47,803 nt of DNA from Methylococcales bacterium (GTDB taxonomy: Bacteria > Pseudomonadota > Gammaproteobacteria > Methylococcales > Methylomonadaceae). The translations under genes and the position numbers were made by a program. The notes beneath the pieces were generated by a model that made no database searches, was not told the DNA's origin, and worked only from the letters and a program-made list of their open reading frames with translations. Shown here one piece after another: positions 16,411 through 24,923 of this stretch. The stretch lies in assembly GCA_026398895.1 (NCBI GenBank), contig JAPLRZ010000054.1:1-47803 (forward strand). Direction: 5' to 3'. Every line of letters starts with the position of its first letter. The first letter of the stretch is position 1.

Positions 16411-18303
16411 TTATGACACAGAACTAGCCGTTAGCCACGCTTTAACCTGCTTTCGTAGCCATTGCCTTTGTTCAACAGATAGCCCCTTCGGATCAAACCG
16501 TAACTGGTAATGCAGTTGGCAAAGTTGTACTAATTCGGGTGAGGCTAAACGCTCAACCCAGTGTTGTAGGCTTTCGTTATCGAACCGTGCTTGTTGGGTG
16601 TTGTGTAGGTGTTGTTCTAGTTGATAGAACTCAGAATCTAATCCTGTACAGATTGGCTTTATTACTGTGGATTTTGCGAAACGTCGAGCTAGACGTTTTC
16701 GGCTGAATAGCCGTGTGGTTAAATACAAAACCAGTATTAACAGCCCACTATATTTTAGCGTTAGACGTTGGCTTTCACTAACCGACCATTGTTGCAACAT
16801 AAATACGCTGTTTGACCACGCATCGCTGAGAGTTTGCCATAGTCCATTAGCGTTATCGGCTTCTAGTGTTTGCCATTGTGCAGGGGTGGAGTCGATAGGT
16901 TGCCACACGCCATCAAGATAAGCGATTGCCCACGCATGAGCATCACGGCGGCGCACGAGGTATAAATCTTGTTCGGGCAAGTATTCGCTAACTGAATACC
17001 CTGTGGCTAAACGGGCTGGAATGCCGTTTTGTCTGAGCAACAACACCGTCGCGGCGGCAAAATATTCACAATGCCCCGCTTTGCGTTTAAGCATAAAGTC
17101 TCTTAACGCTAGGTCGGGGTCGGTTTGGTTGCCAAGATACAGACTATAAAAAAAGTGTTGCTGAAAATAGTCTTTAATATGATCGGCGGCGATTTTAGGT
17201 GGTAGCCCTGCCAATTTTAGTTCACGGCTAACAGTTTGTAGCCAATCGCTATGTTGGGGAGGAATTTGTAAATCATAGCGACTGGATTTGCTGGTGCGTT
17301 TTCCTGTGTAAAATACTTGATAATTGGCAGATCTGGCGGGAGTATCGATTTCTACCGTACCCAGTTCAGTGCTTTGCAAAATGCTATCACCTAATCCTGT
17401 GAGTTTGACCACCCCATCAGGCAGAGCTAACACCGTGTGACCAATGTTGTGTTGCAGAATCTCTAAGTGTTTTAACGCTGATTTTTCGCTGGGAGTTTGG
17501 AGATTTTCGACGCTAAATAGGCGTTTAGACGCTATCCATGCCTGCCCTAAATAACGGTCATAACTGGCTTGATGTAGCAGTAGTTGACCATCGGCTTTTA
17601 ACCTAAATTCAATTTGACTGGAAAGTTTTAATTCGCCTATATCACCTATGGCGGTTTGATTTTTAAACGGGTCGGCGTTCCAATCGCTCAGCCATTGGAT
17701 GGATTTTTGTTCGACCACATTGTGTAATTGGCGCAAGCCTTTTTGTCCGACATAACTGCTTGCCACCGCTAACGCCATCACAGGCAACCACAGATAAACA
17801 CGGCTTTGTTGTGGGCGAATTGTCCAGAGTACCGCAATAAAAAACAGCGTAGCGAGGATAAAATAATAAGTATTCTGCACATTTGCTGCCCCTGCACTGA
17901 GAATAACAATAGCGGAATAGGGCAGTTGAACATCGACACTTTTGTTAGTAGAGCGGTGCTTTCTACGCAGCGTATAAAATAGAGTGCTTAGTGGAATGTG
18001 CTGTTGTTGACTGAGTAACTGAGCCAATAACACGGGGGCGAGTAGTATGGGCAGACATTTAAGCAATACAAACATCGGCTGGTCGGTGGGCTGTATCAAG
18101 TACACGAATACCAACAACAGGACGATTAATAAGGTTGATACATCACCCCATCGGTGTATTTGCTTGGGGTTGATATGCCAACGCCATGAGCTAGATTGAA
18201 TAGCTGTAAACGTAAACCATAAACCAGTAGCCAGCCATTCGCTGTGTAATAACCGGCCCCATGAAGCTAGGCTGAAAGTTAGGAAGACGAGATTTTTGTT
18301 CAT
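16411..18303 (-). CDS. TgpA-like membrane transglutaminase (DUF3488 plus transglutaminase)
   Basis: The product is 630 residues. The N-terminal third holds several hydrophobic helices (about 1-200: STLLIVLLLVFVYLI, LATLFFIAVLWTI), followed by a periplasmic region. A transglutaminase-like domain has the Cys in AGHCEYFAAATVLLL (near residue 410), His in RRRDAHAWAIAYL and Asp in WQPIDSTPAQW. Another membrane helix (about 520-540) and a C-terminal helical tail complete it. The layout matches TgpA-type proteins encoded with moxR and DUF58 genes in proteobacteria. The start overlaps the DUF58 stop (ATGA), so the two are translationally coupled. Cellular role in the family is poorly defined; an envelope function is assumed. 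Confidence 0.88.
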   Translation of the reverse strand: MNKNLVFLTFSLASWGRLLHSEWLATGLWFTFTAIQSSSWRWHINPKQIHRWGDVSTLLIVLLLVFVYLIQPTDQPMFVLLKCLPILLAPVLLAQLLSQQQHIPLSTLFYTLRRKHRSTNKSVDVQLPYSAIVILSAGAANVQNTYYFILATLFFIAVLWTIRPQQSRVYLWLPVMALAVASSYVGQKGLRQLHNVVEQKSIQWLSDWNADPFKNQTAIGDIGELKLSSQIEFRLKADGQLLLHQASYDRYLGQAWIASKRLFSVENLQTPSEKSALKHLEILQHNIGHTVLALPDGVVKLTGLGDSILQSTELGTVEIDTPARSANYQVFYTGKRTSKSSRYDLQIPPQHSDWLQTVSRELKLAGLPPKIAADHIKDYFQQHFFYSLYLGNQTDPDLALRDFMLKRKAGHCEYFAAATVLLLRQNGIPARLATGYSVSEYLPEQDLYLVRRRDAHAWAIAYLDGVWQPIDSTPAQWQTLEADNANGLWQTLSDAWSNSVFMLQQWSVSESQRLTLKYSGLLILVLYLTTRLFSRKRLARRFAKSTVIKPICTGLDSEFYQLEQHLHNTQQARFDNESLQHWVERLASPELVQLCQLHYQLRFDPKGLSVEQRQWLRKQVKAWLTASSVS

Positions 18304-19631
18304 AACCCCGCCAACTGTTCTGCTAACTGCCGATAATTCAACAAATAAAAATGCGGTGGTTGCTTAGGGCATTGCGCTAACGTCAACGAACCATCATGCA
18401 ATAAAAACACCGCCACAGGCAAACCGTGCGCCATCAGTTGTTGAATAAAATTTTGCCGCGCTTCGTCCCAGTGCATCAACACACACAGCAAACTGCTACA
18501 TAACGCCAAACGTGCCAACACGGTTTGTTGTAATAACTCAAATGAAGTTTCAGAACTGGCTTGCACACTGGCGAGAATTTCTTGTAAATGGGTCACTTGG
18601 TCAACGCCACGCCCTGCGGTAAAACAATAACTTTGCAACCCAACAAATAATAAATCCAATAAGGCTTCATCATCTTGTTCGCTAGTGGCTAAGGAGGCAG
18701 CAACCGATACCGCCGCTTCAAACTGTTCACGATTAGCTGTACCGACAAAGGTATCTAGCACTAATGCCCGTCTAACAAAATATTCATCCTGATAATCTTT
18801 GACTATCAGCTTGCCGTGTTTAGCGTAGCTTTTCCAATGAATGCTGTGTAACGGGTCGCCTTGTTGATAATCACGCAACGCCATAAATTCGCTGGAATTG
18901 CCGACTGAATTGGCTAACGACACGCCGCCTGATTGGTATTGTCGCCGTCCTGTTAAGTTCAGCGGTTTAATCGCATAGCGTTTCGGTAATATGATGCAAC
19001 TTTGCGGTTCGTCCACGGTAATTAACCGCCGAAATAAACCCAATAAATCGGGTTTCGCAACAGAGCTAGGCACGAAATGAATCACGCCGCGCCGCGTGGG
19101 AATAAAACTATTACTTATCTGTACGGGAGTTCGTCCCAATCGCGGCACAGCAATTTCTTCAATCACCCCGCCACGTTGAATACTCAAATAACGCATCCAC
19201 TGGCGAAAACTAATGCCACGTTTAAACCACGGTTCATTATGCAGGGAATAAAATTGCTGTAATTGTGCAGGACTAGGTAGCGTCTCTGCTAACGGCTCAA
19301 TCAACGCTAAACGGTCATAAATTCGCGGAGTTAAATTAGTCAGGGTGACGCTGTAACGCAAGGGTTCACCGACAGTACCATAACGTGGTAATTGGCGCGT
19401 CATTGACACCCGCAAGCGATTAAAAACACTGCCTAACAGCGAAAAAATCAGCACCACCAGCAAAAATACAAACAATTGATAAGTGGTACTCTGGCGAGTA
19501 TCGACACCAAACACCGCGCTCGCAATCATAAAAGTGATGACAATATGCCCCGTCAGAGTGAAATGCCGCTTAATCCAATTATCAAAGCGGTAAACATTAA
19601 GGTATTGCCGAAGTACAAAACGTTGCCACAC
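18300..19631 (-). CDS. DUF58 domain protein of the MoxR system
   Basis: The product is about 443 residues from GTG 19631, chosen because GGAGG lies 8 bases upstream; an ATG at 19658 and a TTG at 19679 lack such a site. Two hydrophobic segments lie near the N-terminus (LTGHIVITFMIASAVFGV and TYQLFVFLLVVLIFSLLGSV). A beta-rich region and the DUF58 signature (FMALRDYQQGDPLHSIHWKS, YAKHGKLIVKDYQDEY) follow in the middle. The C-terminal part resembles a von Willebrand A-like fold lacking a clear metal site. DUF58 proteins normally act with a MoxR AAA+ ATPase; here moxR is 5 kb away, separated by foreign DNA. Confidence 0.87.
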   Translation of the reverse strand: MWQRFVLRQYLNVYRFDNWIKRHFTLTGHIVITFMIASAVFGVDTRQSTTYQLFVFLLVVLIFSLLGSVFNRLRVSMTRQLPRYGTVGEPLRYSVTLTNLTPRIYDRLALIEPLAETLPSPAQLQQFYSLHNEPWFKRGISFRQWMRYLSIQRGGVIEEIAVPRLGRTPVQISNSFIPTRRGVIHFVPSSVAKPDLLGLFRRLITVDEPQSCIILPKRYAIKPLNLTGRRQYQSGGVSLANSVGNSSEFMALRDYQQGDPLHSIHWKSYAKHGKLIVKDYQDEYFVRRALVLDTFVGTANREQFEAAVSVAASLATSEQDDEALLDLLFVGLQSYCFTAGRGVDQVTHLQEILASVQASSETSFELLQQTVLARLALCSSLLCVLMHWDEARQNFIQQLMAHGLPVAVFLLHDGSLTLAQCPKQPPHFYLLNYRQLAEQLAGL

Positions 19632-19723
19632 TATATAATCCTCCACACCATTTAGCATTTTAACGCAAGATTTACACAACAGCGTGTAAATCCTCAGGAA
19701 TAAACAGGCATGATGGCTTTAGC

Positions 19724-20125
19724 TTGCGTTGGCGACAGATAAAATCAGCCTTTTCCAGAACTATAGAAAAAGACGAACGAACTTCAAACAGTCGCTTGTG
19801 TAAAAAACAATTACTGCTTGAAGTAACACGGCTAGTCAAACAGCACACAGCTAAACATCAGCTAGTGCCGCGTACCCTTAACATTAGAAACCAAAAAAGC
19901 CGCTGGGGCTGTTGCGGCATTCATAATGACATACAAATCAACGCCCTGTTAATCATTGCTCCCCTCGCTGTGCTTGAATATGTGGTCGTCCATGAATTAT
20001 GCCATATTCAAATTCGTAACCATTCGCCGCAGTTTTGGGCGTTAGTCGCTGACCATTTACCCGATTACAAAACCCCACATCATTGGTTAAAACAACACGG
20101 CAATCGTTTAATGCAGGGGTTTTAG
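19724..20125 (+). pseudogene. YgjP/DUF45-type metallopeptidase C-terminal fragment, copy 1
   Basis: The last 103 codons give the C-terminal half of a YgjP-like (DUF45, M48-related) zinc peptidase: NQKSRWGCCGIHNDIQINAL, then EYVVVHELCHIQIRNHSPQF with the HExxH-type motif HELCH, ending YKTPHHWLKQHGNRLMQGF. A full member is about 230 residues; the N-terminal half is replaced by unrelated sequence with only a TTG start. The segment 19814-20125 is duplicated almost base for base at 20382-20693. In this copy the conserved RWGSC reads RWGCC. Likely a remnant rather than a working enzyme, though the zinc motif survives. Confidence 0.75.
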
Positions 20126-20129
20126 CTTT

Positions 20130-20234
20130 GTAGGTCGGGTTAGGCGATAGCCGTAACCCGACAAAGGTGTGGATTATATCGTGTGCGTTGGGATTGCAAA
20201 AATGTCGGGTTACGCTATCGCTAACCCGACCTAC
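20130..20234. repeat. REP doublet (GTCGGGTTA type)
   Basis: The arm 20130-20162 (GTAGGTCGGGTTAGGCGATA, then GCCGTAACCCGAC) is inverted at 20204-20234 (GTCGGGTTACGCTATCGCTA, then ACCCGACCTAC) with a 41-base spacer. Each arm is itself partly palindromic. This is a common proteobacterial REP/BIME pattern usually moved by RAYT transposases; none is in the window. Confidence 0.8.
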
Positions 20235-20693
20235 GCGACTATCCTATGCTTGTTCATTTTGCGGGTTTACGCAGTTAAGTATCGTAGTATCGTAGCCCGT
20301 GTGGAGCGTAGCGGAACACGGGGGAAACAGCGATATAATCACGAAAGCCCCGCATTCCGCAAGCTCCATGCGGGCTACTCGCTGCTTGAAGTAACACGGC
20401 TAGTCAAACAGCACGCACCTAAACATCAGCTAGTGCCGCGTAGCCTTAACATTAAAAACCAAAAAAGCCGCTGGGGCAGTTGCGGCATTCATAATGACAT
20501 ACAAATCAACGCCCTGTTAATCATTGCTCCCCCCGCTGTGCTTGAATATGTGGTAGTCCATGAATTATGCCATATTCAAATTCGTAACCATTCGCCGCAG
20601 TTTTGGGCGTTAGTCGCTGACCATTTACCCGATTACAAAACCCCACATCATTGGTTAAAACAACACGGCAATCGTTTGATGCAGGGGTTTTAG
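20169..20693 (+). pseudogene. YgjP/DUF45-type metallopeptidase C-terminal fragment, copy 2
   Basis: From 20382 the frame repeats copy 1 (LLEVTRLVKQHAPKHQLVPR, RWGSCGIHNDIQINALLIIA, HELCHIQIRNHSPQFWALVA, ending NRLMQGF), here with the canonical RWGSC. The first 70 codons of the open frame are the translation of REP palindromes and are unlikely to be real protein. The two copies differ at a handful of bases, so the duplication is fairly recent. As with copy 1 the N-terminal half of the peptidase is missing. Confidence 0.7.
20292..20378. repeat. REP doublet (GTAGCCCG type)
   Basis: Arm 20292-20324 (GTAGCCCGTGTGGAGCGTAG, then CGGAACACGGGGG) is inverted at 20348-20378 (CCCCGCATTCCGCAAGCTCC, then ATGCGGGCTAC), spacer about 23 bases. 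A second well-known REP type, different from the one at 20130. Its right end abuts the second copy of the duplicated peptidase fragment. Confidence 0.8.
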
Positions 20694-20864
20694 AATAATG
20701 AAGTAGTAAAACAGAGTACGCTGTGCATACCGAAAAGGTTGTTAAATCCACAGTGTAGCGGGTGTTCATGGATAAGGTACTACAGGGCTATTACACGACA
20801 AATAAATTCACCTCAATAATAGTAATGTAGGCTTTGTGGGTTATCAAAAAAAGAAGCAAGCCGC

Positions 20865-22139
20865 TTACTCTTCAATAAGCTCCATAATCCAATTAGTCCA
20901 CCTTGAAATTGTGGAAGCCCTACGATAAAAAGTTGTATCAGATTTAACACGATATAAATTTGATTCTTTCATTATCTCAATAATTTCAGTTTTACTCGGC
21001 GAATCTGCTTTTTCAAAATAATGCTCCAATGTTCTTTTAAAAACCAAATGAGAAAGGATTAATTTTACAAATTCTATTTGTCTTTTAGTTATTGGAAGTT
21101 TGAATAGTTCACTTCCTCTATCTGTTAAAAAATAAATAACCTGTCCATTTTCTTTTTTATCAATCAAACCTAAATATCTTCCTGCATCTGAATAATAATT
21201 AGTTTGTCTTTCATTGAAGTCGTAATTTTCAGTAATATATTCTTTACTTAAAAATGTATTTTCATTTAATAATTCACATAGATTTATAACCCTTTCAAAA
21301 GAATCGGCTTGTGGGAAAGGGATTTCAGGCTCTGCTGTTATTCTTATTTCATTAAGAATTTTTTGAATGGACTCAATATTAATCATCTCATCTCTAATAG
21401 CATATTTCTTTTGTCGAACTAATTTTATAGAGTTATAGTGATTAATATCTTCAAAAATATATTCTCTCAAATGAAAAACTCCATTTGTATAGGTTAAAAA
21501 TAAAGATTTTACATTTTTAGTTACTTTATTTGACCAGAGTCTATATGGATAATATAGCTGACGAATGATAAAATTTTCTGAAATTGAATTTTTCGCTTCA
21601 ATTAAACTTAATGTACTCGCTCCTTCATAACCGCCATCTATTTCAATTTGTGAATTATCTACTCTTATATTTAGCAATGAATTTTTACAATTTATGTCAA
21701 AGTTAAAAGATAATGAACTCATTCTTCCGCTGACGGTTGGTTTTAATTGTTCATCATCTACAAAATCATGAATTATTTCAGAAACATAAGCACAATTTAA
21801 AGCGGTTGACTCACTTGTAATATTTCTATAGTCAATACTTTCCAAGTAGGAAGGAAAGTCAATTTTAATAATATCAACTTCATTGTCATCAAAATCTTTA
21901 AATGTTTCAAAATCAGAAATAATATAACTACCTCTGGAAATAGGTAGAATAGAAAGACTATTTTCTAAAAATACAGATGGTAGTTGAGATTTATAATCGA
22001 ATTTAGTCATTAGCCTTGCTTCTCTAAATTCATTTATTTGGCTAGAAGTTATTACGAATTTACCATTATTATTAATGGTTTCGAGTATCTTATATTTACA
22101 AAAAATACTTCTCCAAGATATATTATTTTTTGAACTCAT
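20865..22139 (-). CDS. Putative type II restriction endonuclease (PD-(D/E)xK) paired with Dam
   Basis: The 424-residue product has no family I can name with certainty. A PD-(D/E)xK-like active site is visible around residues 167-188 (IEIDGGYEGASTLSLIEAKN: Asp, then Glu-Ala-Lys after a beta strand), followed by FIIRQLYYPYRLW. The C-terminal third (about 290-424) looks like winged-helix DNA-binding segments. The gene overlaps the upstream Dam methylase gene by 17 bases, the standard arrangement of a type II restriction pair. It is markedly more AT-rich than the surrounding methanotroph genes, which suggests transfer. If the methylase is GATC-specific, this enzyme should cut the same site; that is inference. 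Confidence 0.65.
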   Translation of the reverse strand: MSSKNNISWRSIFCKYKILETINNNGKFVITSSQINEFREARLMTKFDYKSQLPSVFLENSLSILPISRGSYIISDFETFKDFDDNEVDIIKIDFPSYLESIDYRNITSESTALNCAYVSEIIHDFVDDEQLKPTVSGRMSSLSFNFDINCKNSLLNIRVDNSQIEIDGGYEGASTLSLIEAKNSISENFIIRQLYYPYRLWSNKVTKNVKSLFLTYTNGVFHLREYIFEDINHYNSIKLVRQKKYAIRDEMINIESIQKILNEIRITAEPEIPFPQADSFERVINLCELLNENTFLSKEYITENYDFNERQTNYYSDAGRYLGLIDKKENGQVIYFLTDRGSELFKLPITKRQIEFVKLILSHLVFKRTLEHYFEKADSPSKTEIIEIMKESNLYRVKSDTTFYRRASTISRWTNWIMELIEE

Positions 22140-22965
22140 AATTTCTAATTAAAACCTCGTTTATTTCGCCTCTTTTTTCGGCATTTGAGTTTATTGCACG
22201 ATTTGCTTTTACATATTCAACTTTGTAATCAACATATAATTCTTCTATAAATTTTGTTGCCGAATTAGATAATAAAAAATTAATTCCTTTTGAGTTTAAT
22301 TCGTTACAAACATCCCTCAATTTTATTTGTTCATTTGAATCAAATCCACCTTGTGTATATCCCGTAAAATTAGAGCTCTGAGAAACAGGGTGATAAGGAG
22401 GATCGAAGTAGACAAAAGAGCTTTTTTCTAAAAAATTTAATGATTCGTAATAATCTCCATTCATAATTTTTATATCGTTACTATTAAGATAATTACTCAC
22501 TGCTTTTAAAGTTACTTCATTAATAATATTTGGATTTGTATATTTACCAAAAGGTGAGTTAAATTCTCCAGAATTATTAACTCTATATAAGCCATTAAAA
22601 CAAGTTTTATTTAGGTAAATAATCCTAGATGCCCTTTGCACATCAGAAAGATTTTCAAAACTAGAATCTCTATCCAAAGAACGAATTTTATAAAAATAAT
22701 CAGGATCATTTTTATGCGTTTTCAAGTCAACAATTAATTCTTCTAAATTATTTTTTATAACATAATAAACATTTATTAATTCGCTATTAGCATCATTAAT
22801 TACGGCTTTTTTAGGTTGCAAGGCAAATAAAACCGCACCACCACCAACAAAAGGTTCGTGATATGTCGATATTTTTTTTGGGATTAACTTTATAATTTCT
22901 GGCATTAATTGCCTTTTGCCACCAACCCATTTTAAAAATGGGGCTACTAATTTATTTTTTGCCAT
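22123..22965 (-). CDS. Dam-type DNA adenine-N6 methyltransferase
   Basis: The 280-residue enzyme belongs to the alpha class of adenine methylases (Dam/M.DpnIIA type). AdoMet-binding motif I is PFVGGGAVLFAL (38-49), preceded by the family's FLKWVGGKRQL at the N-terminus. The catalytic motif IV DPPY is at 188-191 (VYFDPPYHPVS). The middle (about 75-165) is the DNA-recognition domain. It would transfer methyl groups to adenine, with GATC the usual target in this family, though the target is not readable from sequence. It is AT-rich like its partner nuclease gene, which it overlaps, and unlike the flanking genes. Confidence 0.9.
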   Translation of the reverse strand: MAKNKLVAPFLKWVGGKRQLMPEIIKLIPKKISTYHEPFVGGGAVLFALQPKKAVINDANSELINVYYVIKNNLEELIVDLKTHKNDPDYFYKIRSLDRDSSFENLSDVQRASRIIYLNKTCFNGLYRVNNSGEFNSPFGKYTNPNIINEVTLKAVSNYLNSNDIKIMNGDYYESLNFLEKSSFVYFDPPYHPVSQSSNFTGYTQGGFDSNEQIKLRDVCNELNSKGINFLLSNSATKFIEELYVDYKVEYVKANRAINSNAEKRGEINEVLIRNYEFKK

Positions 22966-23026
22966 ATTTATTCTAAATTTAAGCGTAGAACGTATTAATC
23001 AAAGTCTGTAAGTACCATTTTACCAA

Positions 23027-24526
23027 TCAAGCTATCAATCGCAACCTACTTCTTTCGCCCGCATTCATGTTGCCAGAGACATAATCTGCCTTTATCACAC
23101 CCGCAGGTTTGTGTTCTGGCGTTGCCCAGTCCAGCACTTTAAGGTATTGGCTGGCAAAGTCTTGGGCGCGTTGCACTCTGCCATGAAAGCTGATGACGCG
23201 CTTTAAGTCGTAGTCGCGCATGACTTTCATTAAGCCAACATAGGCGGCAAAGGTTTGGGCATCGGCGGTGATGTTGGTGTCAGTTTTGAGTAGTTCGCGC
23301 TGGTCTATCCATGCTTTTATCATCGGGTCATCAACGCCGACGATGATGACTTTGTAGTCGGTTAATAAGTCGCGGGCTATCGCTTCGCTAAAGTTTAAAC
23401 GGTGTAGCACTTGCCCAAACAGGTGTTCATCATCCATGCAGGCGATGTCTACGCCTCGGTCTTCGGCGGTTTTTTTGACTGCGGTGGAAAATATTCTGGG
23501 CGTGGCGGTGAGGAAGAGTTTCTTTCGCGCTCTGATTTTTGTGTCATCCAATACGCAAGCAAAATCGTTGGAGGCGTTACCCGCACAACGATGAGCTTCA
23601 TCGGCAAACACGATGTCAAACGCGGGAATGTTGCGGTTTTGTTGGGCGTTGGCGATTTGCGGCGAGGATTGGTAGGTGGAGAAGATGACTTTGTTACCCG
23701 CGCTTTGCAGAAACTGGGCAATGGCGTTTTCATCGGTGGTGACGGGTAAACCTAGTTCTAGGGTGTGGGCAATGGCTTCATCGTCTTGTTTGCTGACGGT
23801 GGCATCGGAACACACGCACAGAAAGTTGAATTCGGTGTGTTTGGCAAAACACCATTCTTTCAGTGTCTGCGATAACAAGCCTAAGGAGGGCAATAGCACC
23901 AGCGTGGTGTGGGCGTTTAAGGCTTCTTTTATCCATAACGCGGTGTAGGTTTTGCCTGTGCCGCAACACATGATTAATTGTCCTTTATCGGTGGTGGCTA
24001 GGCTTTGGACAACGTGATTAATGGCTTCGGTTTGGTGGGGTCTGGGCGTGGGTTTTGCGCGTTGTGGAACGGGGTTAAGGGTGTTTAGGTCGACAGGAAA
24101 TTCAACGCTGGCTTGTTCTAAGTGGCTTAATAGTATGCAAACCGTGGGTTTTTCTTGGGCGTTGATGACTTGTGCTGCGCCGTTGCCTAGCTGGTTGGTG
24201 GTGGCAATCAGTATGCGTCCAGCAATTTGTTGACGATTGGATTCGGAGAGAAAGGAATCTATATCGGCTTTTTTCAGTGCATAATCAGCGTGGTAGCACT
24301 TGGCTTGCACTGCCCACAGTGTGCTGTCTTTGAATTGACATATTAAATCTATGCCTCGGTCTACGCCCCACTTGTCAGGATAATCAGCCCATAACCAGAC
24401 TTTTTCGATTTTGGCTTGCCATTCGGGTTCGTTTTCTAAAAACCACTGGGTGATTTTCTCGAACTGTTTTCCTTTGGTGTTGGAGTCGGGGGAGAGTTGG
24501 TTTAACAGGCGGTGGATGCTGGGCAT
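23027..24526 (-). pseudogene. Type ISP restriction-modification enzyme, truncated to nuclease and helicase part
   Basis: The 499-residue frame starts with an Mrr-like nuclease domain (about 1-150; Asp60 in DRGIDLICQF and Gln74-x-Lys76 in WAVQAKCY). A DEAD/DEAH translocase follows, with Walker A MCCGTGKTYTALW (near 187), DEAH-type box VFADEAHRC and motif III TATPR. It ends in YVSGNMNAGERSRLRLIA, inside the second helicase lobe, before motif VI. Full type ISP enzymes of this layout are about 1,500-1,600 residues and continue into a methylase and target-recognition domain, none of which remain. The AT-rich Dam cassette starts 62 bases downstream, so its arrival probably removed the rest. Confidence 0.8.
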
Positions 24527-24669
24527 GGAATAACGCGCTATAAGGGTTTAGAAGAATACCATTGTTGAATTTTATTGATGGATAACGCTTATCAACGCTT
24601 CTAAATTTAGCACACAAAACCGTTAGAAACGTTTTTTCTTCAAGGTTTTATAGTCGCATATATAAAATA

Positions 24670-24779
24670 CGTCATTCTGGCGGGGATGCCAGAGCCGTAG
24701 ACCGCGAAGCGAATCCGTCACAGAATGCCATCCTTTGCACTGGATTCTAGCATTCATGCTGGAATGACGATGTTCTGGC
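24670..24779. repeat. Inverted-repeat element with CGTCATTC ends
   Basis: CGTCATTCTGGC at 24670 is inverted as GCTGGAATGACG ending at 24779, with an inner CTGGC/GCCAG hairpin near 24676-24691. It is a non-coding dispersed-repeat type seen in many proteobacterial genomes. The open frame through it is not a gene. Confidence 0.55.
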
Positions 24780-24787
24780 TTGAACAT

Positions 24788-24922
24788 TATATAGTTAACC
24801 GTGGATAAAATGATTGCAAACCCGTTCGCACTGAGTCTGTCGAAGCCTGTCATGATGGTGTGAATGTGGTTCGACTGTTCGACAAGCTCACAGCTCACCA
24901 CGAACGGTATCATTTAGCTAAT
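24788..24922 (+). repeat. IS630-related MITE, copy A (degenerate ends)
   Basis: The core CCGTTCGCACTGAGTCTGTC ... GTGTGAATGTGGTTCGAC ... CACCACGAACGG is shared with copies at 26065 and 44889. The left end TATAGTTAACCGTGGATAAA, then ATGATT, and a decayed right end ATCATTTAGCTAATGTTAA resemble the other copies' terminal repeats. It lies immediately beyond the moxR stop codon. Confidence 0.75.
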
Positions 24923-24923
24923 G

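Noticed and set aside
23411-24233. Plus-strand frames inside the type ISP gene
   Set aside because: They oppose the nuclease/helicase frame, whose motifs are clear.
24623-24913. 96-codon minus-strand frame
   Set aside because: It runs through the CGTCATTC repeat and MITE copy A and is not protein-like.
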